Of a stretch of 64,000 nucleotides of DNA, positions 8,063 to 16,132 are shown piece by piece (the stretch's first letter is position 1; each line of letters starts with the position of its first letter). The notes beneath the pieces were generated by a model, which was not told the origin of the DNA, ran no database searches, and saw only the letters and a list, made by a program, of their open reading frames with translations. This DNA comes from Campylobacterota bacterium (GTDB lineage: Bacteria; Babelota; Babeliae; Babelales; RVW-14), in assembly GCA_020633995.1 (NCBI GenBank), contig JACKCO010000004.1:1-64000 (forward strand), in the 5' to 3' direction. The translations under genes and the position numbers were made by a program.

Positions 8063-8596
8063 ATGTGTAAAAACCATCAAGACATTGATTGCAAACAAGC
8101 TGAAGAAAAAAACGAAGAGCAGCAGGCAGCTCAAGAGGCTGCAGAACAAAGCAAGGTTGTAAAAGACAATCAGCAAGAAGAGAGCTTTAAAGACCAATAT
8201 CTGCGGTTGAATGCCGACTTTCAAAACTTTAAAAAACGTGTAGAAAAAGAGCGCATTGAGTGGATGACAACGGCGCAGGCAAGCGTGCTTGAAAAAGTTC
8301 TGCCAATTGTTGATGAGTTTGATCGTGCATTTGCGGCACTAGAAAAAAGTGAACAGCATGATGCTTCATGGCTTGAAGGCTTTAAACTTGTGTACAAAAA
8401 TTTACAAAAAGCCATGACCGATCTGGGGGTTGAGGAAATCAAAACCGACGGTGAATTTAACCCCGATCAGCATGAGGCGCTTATACAAGTAGATTCAGCG
8501 GACCATGCGTCTGGTGCCATTGTACAGGTTCTTGCCAAAGGGTATATGCTCAAGGGTAAAGTTATCAAGCACGCAAAAGTAAGTGTTGCAAAGTAG
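8063..8596 (+). CDS. grpE: GrpE nucleotide exchange factor of DnaK
   Basis: GrpE releases ADP from the chaperone DnaK in the cytoplasm. The 177-residue length is typical. After an acidic, Gln-rich N-terminal tail (~1-45) comes the long paired helix with YLRLNADFQNFKKRVEKER, a near-perfect match to the family core. The four-helix bundle and beta-wing follow, with VLPIVDEFDRAF, GVEEI, FNPDQHEALIQV and GYMLKGKVIKHAKVSVAK at the end. dnaK and dnaJ are not in the window; the next gene is an HtrA-type protease, so this is a small protein-quality group. No CIRCE operator is visible upstream. Confidence 0.96.
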   Translation: MCKNHQDIDCKQAEEKNEEQQAAQEAAEQSKVVKDNQQEESFKDQYLRLNADFQNFKKRVEKERIEWMTTAQASVLEKVLPIVDEFDRAFAALEKSEQHDASWLEGFKLVYKNLQKAMTDLGVEEIKTDGEFNPDQHEALIQVDSADHASGAIVQVLAKGYMLKGKVIKHAKVSVAK

Positions 8597-8732
8597 CAAG
8601 AGCACATTCTTTTTTTATCGATCCTTTTGTTATTTTCAGGCTTTGTTAGACTGAAAACTTTCTTATGTTTATGGTGGTCGCTAGTTCAGCGGCCTTGTTT
8701 TTATATCGATAGTTTCTAGGCGAAGGAATGTA

Positions 8733-10376
8733 ATGAGCATGATGAGGCGTTTTGTAAATGTTTTAGTCATCGTTGTACTAGCTGGTGCATGTTTTTACCT
8801 GTACGAGCAGCATAGCCAGATTCAAGAGGATTTAACAAGGCTTACAGGTTTGCAAGAGCAGTTTCAGGATACGGTTAAAGGTGCCATTGGGGTGTCTCGT
8901 CCTCAGCCGGTGCAGCGTTCAATTTCTGAAAAATCAGGCCACACCTGGCTTGATGTACAAAAGCAGGTCAAAGATACTGTTGTTCAAGTTTATTCACAAG
9001 CAACTGATTTTAATTGGTTTGAGCCGTATAAAACACCTGATCAAGGTGAAGGTGCCGGAAGTGGTTTTTTCATCAACGAAAAAGGTGACATGATCACCAA
9101 TTACCACGTTGTTGCTCAGTCATGTGCCGTTCAAATTCAAATTCCGAGCTTTGGTATGGAGCGCTTTGATATGGAAATTGTTGGTGTTAGCCCAGAGCGT
9201 GATATTGCTTTGCTCAAGCCAACACAAGAGGCGTATGAAAAGATTTCGCAAAAACTGGGAACCATTCCATTTCTAAAACTTGGCGATTCAGACTCTGTTT
9301 TGCGTTCACAAGAGGTTTTGGCGCTTGGTTTTCCACTTGGTCAGTCACGCCTGAAAAGTACGTTGGGTATTGTGAGTGGGCGTGAACGGCTTGGTTCATT
9401 TGGTTACATTCAAACAACGGCACCAATTAACCCTGGTAACTCAGGTGGGCCGGCACTAGCAACAGATGGAACCGTTGTTGGGATTAATAATGCAAACATT
9501 CCATCAGCTCAAAATATTGGATACATCATTCCAATCAACGAAGTTAAAAATGCACTTAAAGATTTGTACAAAGTGAAGCTTTTACGCAAGCCTGTGCTTG
9601 GTTGTATCTTTACTCTTTCAACGCCTGAAATGGTCAAGTTGCTGGGTAACCCCGAGCCAGGAGGATGGTATGTTGCAAAAGTATTTAAGCACACACTGTT
9701 TGAACGCGTTGGTGTTAAAGATGGTGACATGCTCTATCAAATTGGTGGATACGACATTGACATGTATGGTGAGCTGAACGTGCCGTGGAGTGAGGATAAA
9801 GTTTCGTTATTTGAGTTTTTAAATCGTTACACCGTTGGTGATATGCTTCATTGTGTGATGTATCGTAAAGGACAGAGAAAAGATTTTACCTTTAAACTCG
9901 AGCAAATCTACCTGCCGCCAATTCGCATGATTTATCCAGAGTTTGAGCCTGAAGCCACTGACTATGAGATTATCGGTGGTATGGTTGTTATGGAGCTAAC
10001 GATGAATCATGTGGGTGCACTTGTTTCACGCTCACCACGGTTGGCATCATCACTGATGAAGTTTGATCGCCCAGAGCATCAGCATGATTCAGCACTTATC
10101 ATCACACATGTGTTGCCAAACTCTCAAGCGCATATTGCCAAAGTCATTCGAACTGGTGAGATTATTGATGAGATCAATGACATTAAAGTTAAGAGCCTTG
10201 CAGATTTTAGAAAGGCGGTGCCAAAGAGCAAGCAAACTGGTTTCTTGACTGTTAAGACTGATGATAATCTGTATGCGGTTATGGCACTTGACAAAATTTT
10301 GCGCAACGAAGATATGCTGGCAAATAGATTCTTTTTCAAAAAATCGAAGTTGTTTGAACAGCTTCAAGGCGAATAA
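8733..10376 (+). CDS. HtrA/Deg-type serine protease, membrane-anchored, two PDZ domains
   Basis: Envelope protease/chaperone of the trypsin-like S1C family. An N-terminal membrane segment (FVNVLVIVVLAGACFYLY) looks like an anchor rather than a cleaved signal. The catalytic triad is visible: His in TNYHVV (~125), Asp in RDIALL (~157) and Ser in NPGNSGGP (~236). PDZ1 covers ~280-390 (GWYVAKVFKHTLFERVGVKDGDML). A second PDZ is at ~430-515 (ALIITHVLPNSQAHIAKVIRTGEIIDEIND). At 547 residues it is longer than average because of the region between the PDZ domains. It sits between grpE and a TlyA-type gene and starts 5 bases after an AAGGA site. Confidence 0.93.
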   Translation: MSMMRRFVNVLVIVVLAGACFYLYEQHSQIQEDLTRLTGLQEQFQDTVKGAIGVSRPQPVQRSISEKSGHTWLDVQKQVKDTVVQVYSQATDFNWFEPYKTPDQGEGAGSGFFINEKGDMITNYHVVAQSCAVQIQIPSFGMERFDMEIVGVSPERDIALLKPTQEAYEKISQKLGTIPFLKLGDSDSVLRSQEVLALGFPLGQSRLKSTLGIVSGRERLGSFGYIQTTAPINPGNSGGPALATDGTVVGINNANIPSAQNIGYIIPINEVKNALKDLYKVKLLRKPVLGCIFTLSTPEMVKLLGNPEPGGWYVAKVFKHTLFERVGVKDGDMLYQIGGYDIDMYGELNVPWSEDKVSLFEFLNRYTVGDMLHCVMYRKGQRKDFTFKLEQIYLPPIRMIYPEFEPEATDYEIIGGMVVMELTMNHVGALVSRSPRLASSLMKFDRPEHQHDSALIITHVLPNSQAHIAKVIRTGEIIDEINDIKVKSLADFRKAVPKSKQTGFLTVKTDDNLYAVMALDKILRNEDMLANRFFFKKSKLFEQLQGE

Positions 10377-10381
10377 GCTGC

Positions 10382-11125
10382 ATGAGCAAAAAAGTAAAAA
10401 CACGGCTTGATGTTTTGGTTGGCCAGCAATGGCCAGCCTTGTCACGTTCACATATTCAAAGTTTGATTTTGCAGGGGAAGGTAACTGTTCGAGGCGAACT
10501 GCAAACCAAGCCTGGTACTATGCTTGATCCTGAGGTAGAAATAACGGTTGACCTCAGCCAAGACAAATATGTCAGTCGTGCTGGCCATAAGCTTGAGGCT
10601 GCGCTTAAGGCGTTTGAGGTTGATGTCAATGGCTTAGTGGTGCTTGACGCCGGTATTTCAACAGGGGGGTTTACCGATTGCTTGCTGCAGCATGGAGCTG
10701 CGCGGGTGTATGGTGTTGATGTTGGGTACGGCCAAGTACATGAAAAAATACGTGTCGATCAGCGATTGGTTTTGCTTGAGCGCACAAACTTACGCCACCT
10801 TAAGCAACTGCCTGAAAAAGTTGATCTGGTTACGCTTGATCTGTCTTTTATTTCAATCTTAAAAGTTATGCCTGCTGTTAGCGAATTGCTCAAACCTGGG
10901 GGGAGAATTATTGTTTTGATTAAACCTCAGTTTGAAGCAGAACGGGAAGACATTGGACGCAAGGGACTTGTCCGTAGCGAACAAGTCCACGAGCGTGTTA
11001 TTGAAAAACTACGAGAGCAGATGCCAGACTATGGATATAGCCTTGCAGGCCTGATTGAGTCTCCCATCACAGGTGCTGCATCAGGAAATAAAGAATTTTT
11101 AGGTATGTTTGTTTCGACAAAATGA
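10382..11125 (+). CDS. tlyA: TlyA-family rRNA 2'-O-methyltransferase / hemolysin-like
   Basis: TlyA proteins carry an S4 RNA-binding domain and an RrmJ-like methyltransferase domain, and methylate ribosomal RNA; some were described as hemolysins. Here the S4 domain spans ~1-60 (RLDVLVGQQWPALSRSHIQ, GKVTVRG). It is followed by YVSRAGHKLEAAL, the SAM-binding motif VLDAGISTGGFTDCLL, VDVGYGQ, LDLSFIS, and the typical ending SPITGAASGNKEFL. Length (247) is normal. It begins 5 bases after the protease stop, so it is co-transcribed. Its last ~97 bases are overlapped by the C-terminal codons of the convergent gene on the other strand. Confidence 0.92.
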   Translation: MSKKVKTRLDVLVGQQWPALSRSHIQSLILQGKVTVRGELQTKPGTMLDPEVEITVDLSQDKYVSRAGHKLEAALKAFEVDVNGLVVLDAGISTGGFTDCLLQHGAARVYGVDVGYGQVHEKIRVDQRLVLLERTNLRHLKQLPEKVDLVTLDLSFISILKVMPAVSELLKPGGRIIVLIKPQFEAEREDIGRKGLVRSEQVHERVIEKLREQMPDYGYSLAGLIESPITGAASGNKEFLGMFVSTK

Positions 11126-12228
11126 TGAGCCATGACTCCTTTTTTGTGAAAAGCAATGGCCTTTACTTTTGCTTGGAGTAATGCATCTGAGAGCATATCT
11201 TTTTTGCTTCTGATGTCATCGTCCTGTTCTTTGGTTTCTAAAAAATAGACGAGTTTGTTTTCTAGATCATCTTCAACTTCTTCATAAAATTCAAGCGGGA
11301 GCGTCCATCCGCTTAGGTCAAGAAAAAAGCACATGCGGTGTGTGACTAGCCATAGCAGTTCATCTAAATCGTCCATGTGGTTGATAATGCCGTGTGTAGC
11401 AAGAAGCTGGAGCCCATGAGAGATTTCAATGAATGAAGACCAAATGCCTTCTGGGCTATGCTGGCTCCAAATTGCTTTGCCCAGGACTGCATTGAGGAAT
11501 CGTAAAATCATTTGTCTAAAACGTTCTTGGATCATATGTTTTTGAACATTTTGTTTTATTTTTTCTACCTGGCTATCGAGTGAGTGTGCAATGTCGTCAG
11601 CTATGCTGGTGACAAACTCTCCTGGCTGTTCCTGAAACTGGTGGTAGTGGCTGGTAAGTTTTGAAAGCATACTATCTTCAATATGCTGTTTGAGAAATGT
11701 TAGGTTTGTTTTTGCTTCCGGTATAATTTCGCCGTGCTCAAAAAATCTTTCAGGGAGGAGCGGAAGACTGTGTATAATTTGATTGCAAACTGACGCGTCA
11801 ATGATTTCAGCTGAGTCAAGTTTGATTTTATATAAGCGTAAGATAACGTAGGTTGTTTCGATATCTAGGTTAAGTTCATTACACAGTTCAAAAAACTGGA
11901 TAATATGATAGCCATCTTGAGAAAGAACGTCGGCATAGTTCTTTTGGTTATATGATTCCTTGATGAATGTGACAAATGATTGATTAAAAATCGATGTCTT
12001 TGAAACTGGTTGTAGTGTTTGTCCTTCAAAGTCACGCGTGTGTGTCATGCCTACGCCAACTGATTGCAAACAATCTTTAAGGCTTCGTGTACTGAATTGA
12101 AGTGGTGTTTGTTCTGGAAGTAATGTATTTAAATCAAGGTTTTCGGGAGCACTTTCAGCAATTGCTTTGCAGAAAGTGAAAAGTAACGATAAAGTAATAA
12201 GGCAATAACGTCCTGCCAGAACTCTCAT
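11029..12228 (-). CDS. Exported protein of unknown function, 3' end overlaps tlyA
   Basis: A 399-residue product with a signal peptide (RVLAGRYCLITLSLLFTFCKAIA, cleavage near AES). The rest is predicted mostly helical, with many Leu, Gln and Glu, and no motif I recognise; stretches such as LLATHGIINHMDDLDELLWLV could be degenerate helical repeats. The last ~32 codons run antisense through the end of tlyA. Because tlyA keeps its family-typical C-terminus, the overlap is on this gene's side: its stop has probably been lost and replaced by a later one. It is divergent from gspF across a 158-base gap. Confidence 0.65.
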   Translation of the reverse strand: MRVLAGRYCLITLSLLFTFCKAIAESAPENLDLNTLLPEQTPLQFSTRSLKDCLQSVGVGMTHTRDFEGQTLQPVSKTSIFNQSFVTFIKESYNQKNYADVLSQDGYHIIQFFELCNELNLDIETTYVILRLYKIKLDSAEIIDASVCNQIIHSLPLLPERFFEHGEIIPEAKTNLTFLKQHIEDSMLSKLTSHYHQFQEQPGEFVTSIADDIAHSLDSQVEKIKQNVQKHMIQERFRQMILRFLNAVLGKAIWSQHSPEGIWSSFIEISHGLQLLATHGIINHMDDLDELLWLVTHRMCFFLDLSGWTLPLEFYEEVEDDLENKLVYFLETKEQDDDIRSKKDMLSDALLQAKVKAIAFHKKGVMAHHFVETNIPKNSLFPDAAPVMGDSIRPARLYP

Positions 12229-12386
12229 TTTTTATCCTTTCAGCTACATTCGTTTATTTTTTGCCGTAACGTATTAAAATGAAACGTAAGTGCTTAATTT
12301 AAGCGTAATGAAGATAGCAGCAGAGGGGATTATTTTGCAAGTAATTTTAACAAAGCGGATCAGAAATTTATTAGAGGAAAAGGCTT

Positions 12387-13607
12387 ATGCCTCTTTATCG
12401 CTATGATGCTTTTGCAAAAGATGGCAAACGAGTGAGTGGAAGTATTGATGCTCCAACGCCGCAGGCTGCAAAAGAAGCACTCAAAATTCAGGCTTTAATG
12501 CCTGTCAGTATTAAAGAAGTGACTGCTGATGGTGGCGGATTTTCCCTGGCGATGCTTTTTGAGAAAAAGGTTGAGGCAAAAACTGTTATTATTTTTACTC
12601 GTCAGCTTGGTGTTTTGCTTAAATCTGCCGTTCCACTGCTGCAAGCATTAGAGCTTTTGATCGAACAGTTTGAGGGGAGATTTCGTCGTATTTTGATCAG
12701 TGTCAAAGATGGTGTTAAATCTGGAGAGTCGCTGGCAAGTCAGCTGGCAAATTACCCCAAAATTTTTTCTAACGTTTATATCCAGCTAGTACGTGCCGGT
12801 GAGGCAACTGGTAAGTTGGACACCATTTTATTCCGATTGACTGATTACCTGGAGCGTACTGAAGCAACGAAAAAGAAAGTAAAAAAGGCAATGAGTTATC
12901 CAATAATGATGATTTCATTTGCTGTCGCAGTAGTTGTTGGTTTGATGACAAGTTTAGTACCAAAATTTAAAGATGTGTTTGGAACCATGGGGGTTGAACT
13001 TCCTGGAATAACACAAGTTCTCATAGTTTCATCAGATTTTATGTTAGATAATTTTTTATTGATAGTTGTTGGTACTATTGCTCTTATTGGATTATTCATG
13101 TACTGGAGTTCGAGGCCTCAAGGAAAGTACAAGTTGGATGAATTTTTCTTGCGATTTCCTATGACTGCTTATTTTTCACGGACCCGAGCAGTTGTTCAAT
13201 TTAGCCAGACACTAGGGATGTTGCTTGAGAGTGGTGTCAATTTAGCTGAAGCGCTGGATATTGTTTGTAACATTATTGAGAACCGAGTTCTTGCAAAGAA
13301 ACTGCTTGAGGCTCGTGATAAGATCATCAAAGAAGGTAAAATCGCAAAATACTTAACCGATTCAGGGTTGTTTCCTAAAATAGCAAGCTACATGATCAGT
13401 ACCGGTGAGCAGTCGGGTAAACTTTCTGAAATGTTGCTTGTGGTAGGCCGTGATTATGAAGAAGAGCTTAATGAATTGACTGAGAGTCTCGTGGCAAAAA
13501 TAAATCCAGTTATGACATTGGTTTTGGGAGCGGTTGTCGGATTTATTGTTCTTGCTATATTCTTGCCAATTATGGAATTAACTGACGTATTTGCTAAACT
13601 TGGATAG
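12387..13607 (+). CDS. gspF: Type II secretion / type IV pilus inner-membrane protein GspF/PilC
   Basis: Inner-membrane platform protein of the type II secretion or type IV pilus machine, which couples the assembly ATPase to pseudopilin polymerisation. The 406 residues show the family start (PLYRYDAFAKDGKRVSGSI), two cytoplasmic four-helix domains with FTRQLGVLLKSAVPLLQALE and FSQTLGMLLESGVNLAEALDI, and three membrane segments (MMISFAVAVVVGLMTSLV, LLIVVGTIALIGLFMYW, MTLVLGAVVGFIVLAIFLPI). SD GAGG and AAGG precede ATG 12387. It heads a rightward block of five pseudopilin-type genes. The ATPase (GspE) and secretin (GspD) are not in the window. Confidence 0.95.
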   Translation: MPLYRYDAFAKDGKRVSGSIDAPTPQAAKEALKIQALMPVSIKEVTADGGGFSLAMLFEKKVEAKTVIIFTRQLGVLLKSAVPLLQALELLIEQFEGRFRRILISVKDGVKSGESLASQLANYPKIFSNVYIQLVRAGEATGKLDTILFRLTDYLERTEATKKKVKKAMSYPIMMISFAVAVVVGLMTSLVPKFKDVFGTMGVELPGITQVLIVSSDFMLDNFLLIVVGTIALIGLFMYWSSRPQGKYKLDEFFLRFPMTAYFSRTRAVVQFSQTLGMLLESGVNLAEALDIVCNIIENRVLAKKLLEARDKIIKEGKIAKYLTDSGLFPKIASYMISTGEQSGKLSEMLLVVGRDYEEELNELTESLVAKINPVMTLVLGAVVGFIVLAIFLPIMELTDVFAKLG

Positions 13608-13642
13608 TTTAATTGTAAAATTTTAAGTAAGAAGGGATGATA

Positions 13643-14083
13643 ATGCGTAAAAGTTCTGCATTTACTATGATGGAAATCATGGTTGTACTTGGTTTGATTG
13701 TTGTAATTTTGATGTGGGTAATTCCAAAGATTCAAGAATTTACTGTTAAAAGTCAGGCAGCTCAAGTACAGTTTCAAATGACCGACATTCAAAGTGCCTT
13801 ACAAGAGTATTATTTTGAGTTAGGTAAGTATCCATCAACCCGTGAAGGGCTTGACTCATTGGTTGAGAATCCTAAGCCAAACGATGAACGTCATAAGCGC
13901 ATTGCTCACAAATGGCCATTTCTTAAAGATGGTGAGACTGCAATAACACCTAAGAGTGGCAGTGAATTTATTTATAATTCACCACCTGAAAAGTACAAAG
14001 ACAAATACAAGTTTTATGAGCTTTTGTGGTTTGGACCAAGCGGTGAAGAAGATGATCGGTATAAAATCATTATGGGTCACTAA
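13643..14083 (+). CDS. gspG: Major pseudopilin GspG
   Basis: Major subunit of the pseudopilus. I start at ATG 13643, 6 bases after GAAGGG; the ATG at 13637 abuts that site. The prepilin signal reads RKSSA then FTMMEIMVVLGLIVVILM, so the cleavage site is Ala-Phe instead of the usual Gly-Phe, with Glu at +5 retained. The globular part has the GspG hallmarks QMTDIQSALQEYYFELGKYPSTREGLDSLV and a C-terminal region that in relatives binds calcium (GEEDDRYKI). A Lys-rich insert lies at ~105-125. It follows gspF by 35 bases. Confidence 0.92.
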   Translation: MRKSSAFTMMEIMVVLGLIVVILMWVIPKIQEFTVKSQAAQVQFQMTDIQSALQEYYFELGKYPSTREGLDSLVENPKPNDERHKRIAHKWPFLKDGETAITPKSGSEFIYNSPPEKYKDKYKFYELLWFGPSGEEDDRYKIIMGH

Positions 14084-14094
14084 AAAGCTCCGAC

Positions 14095-14679
14095 GTGATC
14101 AAAAAAGCTTTCACAATGCTTGAAATGATGGTTGCAGTATTTCTTATAGGGGTACTTGCAGCCGTCATTTTACCTCGGGCGATTGGCAGAGCACCAGAAG
14201 CATCATGGCAATCGGTGTTGGCCGACTTGAACAATATTCTTTCGTTTGCTCGGCAAGAGGCAATTATGCAACGAAAAAATTATCGGGTTACTTTTATTCC
14301 AAAAGGTAAAGGTAGGGATGTTGTTCTTGTGGAAGAAGAAAAGGCAACCCCCGATGATGCACGTAAAAAAGTTTTTGAACAGGTAAGCTCTGGTTATTTT
14401 GATACAAAATATTTATTGCCCGACGGAATCAAGATTAGATCTTTTTATCTGGGAAATCAGTTTGTTGCTGAGGAAGAGAATCGTGGCAAATATTTTTGTT
14501 ATATCCTGCCAGATGGATTGGTACAGGATGTGACGTTGCATTTGCATAGGCCTCATCAAGACCAGGCAAAGAAAAAGGATGATGCAACGTTTAACTCGAT
14601 GCCATTTTTGGGCATCTTTACCATGCGAGATGGATACATTAAGCCATCAGTACGTGGTGGGGGAGGCAATGAAAGTTAA
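14095..14679 (+). CDS. gspH: Minor pseudopilin, GspH-like
   Basis: A prepilin N-terminus (IKKA, then FTMLEMMVAVFLIGVLAAVILP) begins at GTG 14095, 11 bases after gspG ends. The cleavage junction is again Ala-Phe, with Glu at +5. The body contains SVLADLNNILSFARQEAIMQRKNYRVTF, typical of GspH/FimT pilins where a helix is followed by the first beta strand, and then a Lys/Asp-rich tail. Position between GspG and GspI supports GspH. The 3' end overlaps the next gene by 11 bases, indicating translational coupling. Confidence 0.85.
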   Translation: MIKKAFTMLEMMVAVFLIGVLAAVILPRAIGRAPEASWQSVLADLNNILSFARQEAIMQRKNYRVTFIPKGKGRDVVLVEEEKATPDDARKKVFEQVSSGYFDTKYLLPDGIKIRSFYLGNQFVAEEENRGKYFCYILPDGLVQDVTLHLHRPHQDQAKKKDDATFNSMPFLGIFTMRDGYIKPSVRGGGGNES

Positions 14680-15079
14680 GCGAGCATTTATGCTCATTGA
14701 GGTGCTTATTGCAGCTTTTGTTTTACTCTCAGGTGTTTACGTTGCTGCTCGTCTGCAGATGAAGTCAATGTTGCGAGTTTTAGGTGATCGTGATCACACG
14801 CAGAAAATTTTTTTGATTAAAAAAGATTTATTTTCTGTCTTTATCGATCCGCCCGAATTTGTCCCTGAAAAGCCAGCTTTGCAAGAGCATGCTCTTGTTG
14901 GGCTCAAAGTCGAAATGAAGAAAGAAAAAATTCATGAAAAATCGGGCATTGAGCAGTTTGCAGATCGTCTTGAGTTGATAAAGGTTAAAGGGAGCTGGAA
15001 AACTGGTTTGATAAGTCAGGACGATGTGATGCTCGGCTTCATGCCGATACCTCAAGACACTGAAGAGAAGAAAAAATGA
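14669..15079 (+). CDS. gspI: Minor pseudopilin, GspI-like
   Basis: The real start is ATG 14669, just behind GGGGGAGG at 14659-14666; an upstream in-frame ATG at 14579 lies inside gspH and lacks a site. The 136-residue product opens with KVKRA then FMLIEVLIAAFVLLSGVYVAA, a class III prepilin signal with Ala-Phe at the junction and Glu at +5. The rest is short and mixed, as in GspI proteins that form the pseudopilus tip with GspJ and GspK. It overlaps the genes on both sides (11 bases with gspH, 4 with gspJ). Confidence 0.82.
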   Translation: MKVKRAFMLIEVLIAAFVLLSGVYVAARLQMKSMLRVLGDRDHTQKIFLIKKDLFSVFIDPPEFVPEKPALQEHALVGLKVEMKKEKIHEKSGIEQFADRLELIKVKGSWKTGLISQDDVMLGFMPIPQDTEEKKK

Positions 15080-16119
15080 AGCGGCGTGTGCAAGCATTTA
15101 TGATTATAGAGCTTCTACTCGCTATTACGCTTTCAAGTTTTGTCATTCTTGGTGCTGTTCAGGCATACTTTAACATGATGAATTATTTATCTCGTTCACG
15201 TCGTGTTTTGGACGTTAGTCGTAAAGTTGGTATGTTGTTTAATCAGCTTGAAAAAGATGTTAGTACCGCATATATACCTCAACTTCATGATGATGTTTTG
15301 TTGGATAAGGGAGCAAAAGGACAACCACAGGATGGGCAAGAAAAAAAAGCTGAGCAGCTGATGCCTGACAATCTTGGTTTAGATTTTTCAAAAGAAGACA
15401 AGAAAAAAGAGCGAGAAGAAAAACTTAAGTCTTACTTTATCGGTTTGACTGATGAGCGAGGGCTACCGATTAAAGTTAGCAGAAAAGAGCTCGCCCCGTT
15501 TAAGAGTATGAATTTCATTTGTACCAATCCCTTGCAGATGATGGGACAAAAAAAGAAGCGCCTGGTCCGTATTATGTACGAGCTTGTGTTGGATAAGCAA
15601 CGAAGTACAAGAGAAAATAAAGTATACACATTATGGCGTAAAGAGACAGAAGAGCTTGGAAATGTTGAGTTTAAAGTAGATGAATTCTCGAAGAAAAAGC
15701 ACGAGCCAGTCAGGTCATACATCGTTGCTGATGGGGTGAAAGCAATGTCGGTGGTGTATGTTAAAGAAAAAGAACTCGATGAAAAAGAAAAAAAAGAAAA
15801 GTTAGAAAAAAAGAAAGAATACGAGCGAGCCTTGGTATGGGGAGATAAGCCCGAGCGTCAGGGAATTACTCCTGAGTGGCTTGAATTGTATGTGGTGTTT
15901 TGGGACGAGACGCTACAAGAATCTGAAATGTATCACGTTTTGTTACCAATAATTTCGTATCACTTGGTAGCAGTGGTTGATAATAAAAAACAAACGATTG
16001 ATCAGCAGCTCAACCAGGCGGGAGTGACAGCGCTGCAACAGGCGTCACCGGTACCGGAGCAATCACCACAACTACCTCCTGCTGGGCCAAATACACCAGT
16101 CCCACCGCCAATAGCTTAA
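15076..16119 (+). CDS. gspJ: Minor pseudopilin, GspJ-like with Lys/Glu-rich insert
   Basis: The prepilin signal is KRRVQA then FMIIELLLAITLSSFVILGAV, with the Ala-Phe junction and Glu at +5. It is 347 residues, long for GspJ (usually about 200), because of highly charged inserts (KKEREEKLK, EKEKKEKLEKKKEYERA) and a Pro-rich C-terminus (PVPEQSPQLPPAGPNTPVPPP). The fold-typical helix SRRVLDVSRKVGMLFNQLEKDV follows the membrane segment. ATG 15076 overlaps the gspI stop by 4 bases. Its place between GspI and GspK supports the call. Confidence 0.82.
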   Translation: MKRRVQAFMIIELLLAITLSSFVILGAVQAYFNMMNYLSRSRRVLDVSRKVGMLFNQLEKDVSTAYIPQLHDDVLLDKGAKGQPQDGQEKKAEQLMPDNLGLDFSKEDKKKEREEKLKSYFIGLTDERGLPIKVSRKELAPFKSMNFICTNPLQMMGQKKKRLVRIMYELVLDKQRSTRENKVYTLWRKETEELGNVEFKVDEFSKKKHEPVRSYIVADGVKAMSVVYVKEKELDEKEKKEKLEKKKEYERALVWGDKPERQGITPEWLELYVVFWDETLQESEMYHVLLPIISYHLVAVVDNKKQTIDQQLNQAGVTALQQASPVPEQSPQLPPAGPNTPVPPPIA

Positions 16120-16132
16120 CAGTCGAGAGTTT

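Noticed and set aside
10089..10451. 120-codon minus-strand ORF across the htrA-type/tlyA junction
   Set aside because: Both plus-strand genes are strongly conserved here; the antisense product has no recognisable features.
14579..14668. Longer GspI beginning at ATG 14579
   Set aside because: The extension lies inside gspH and would bury the prepilin signal. ATG 14669 has a GGGGGAGG site.
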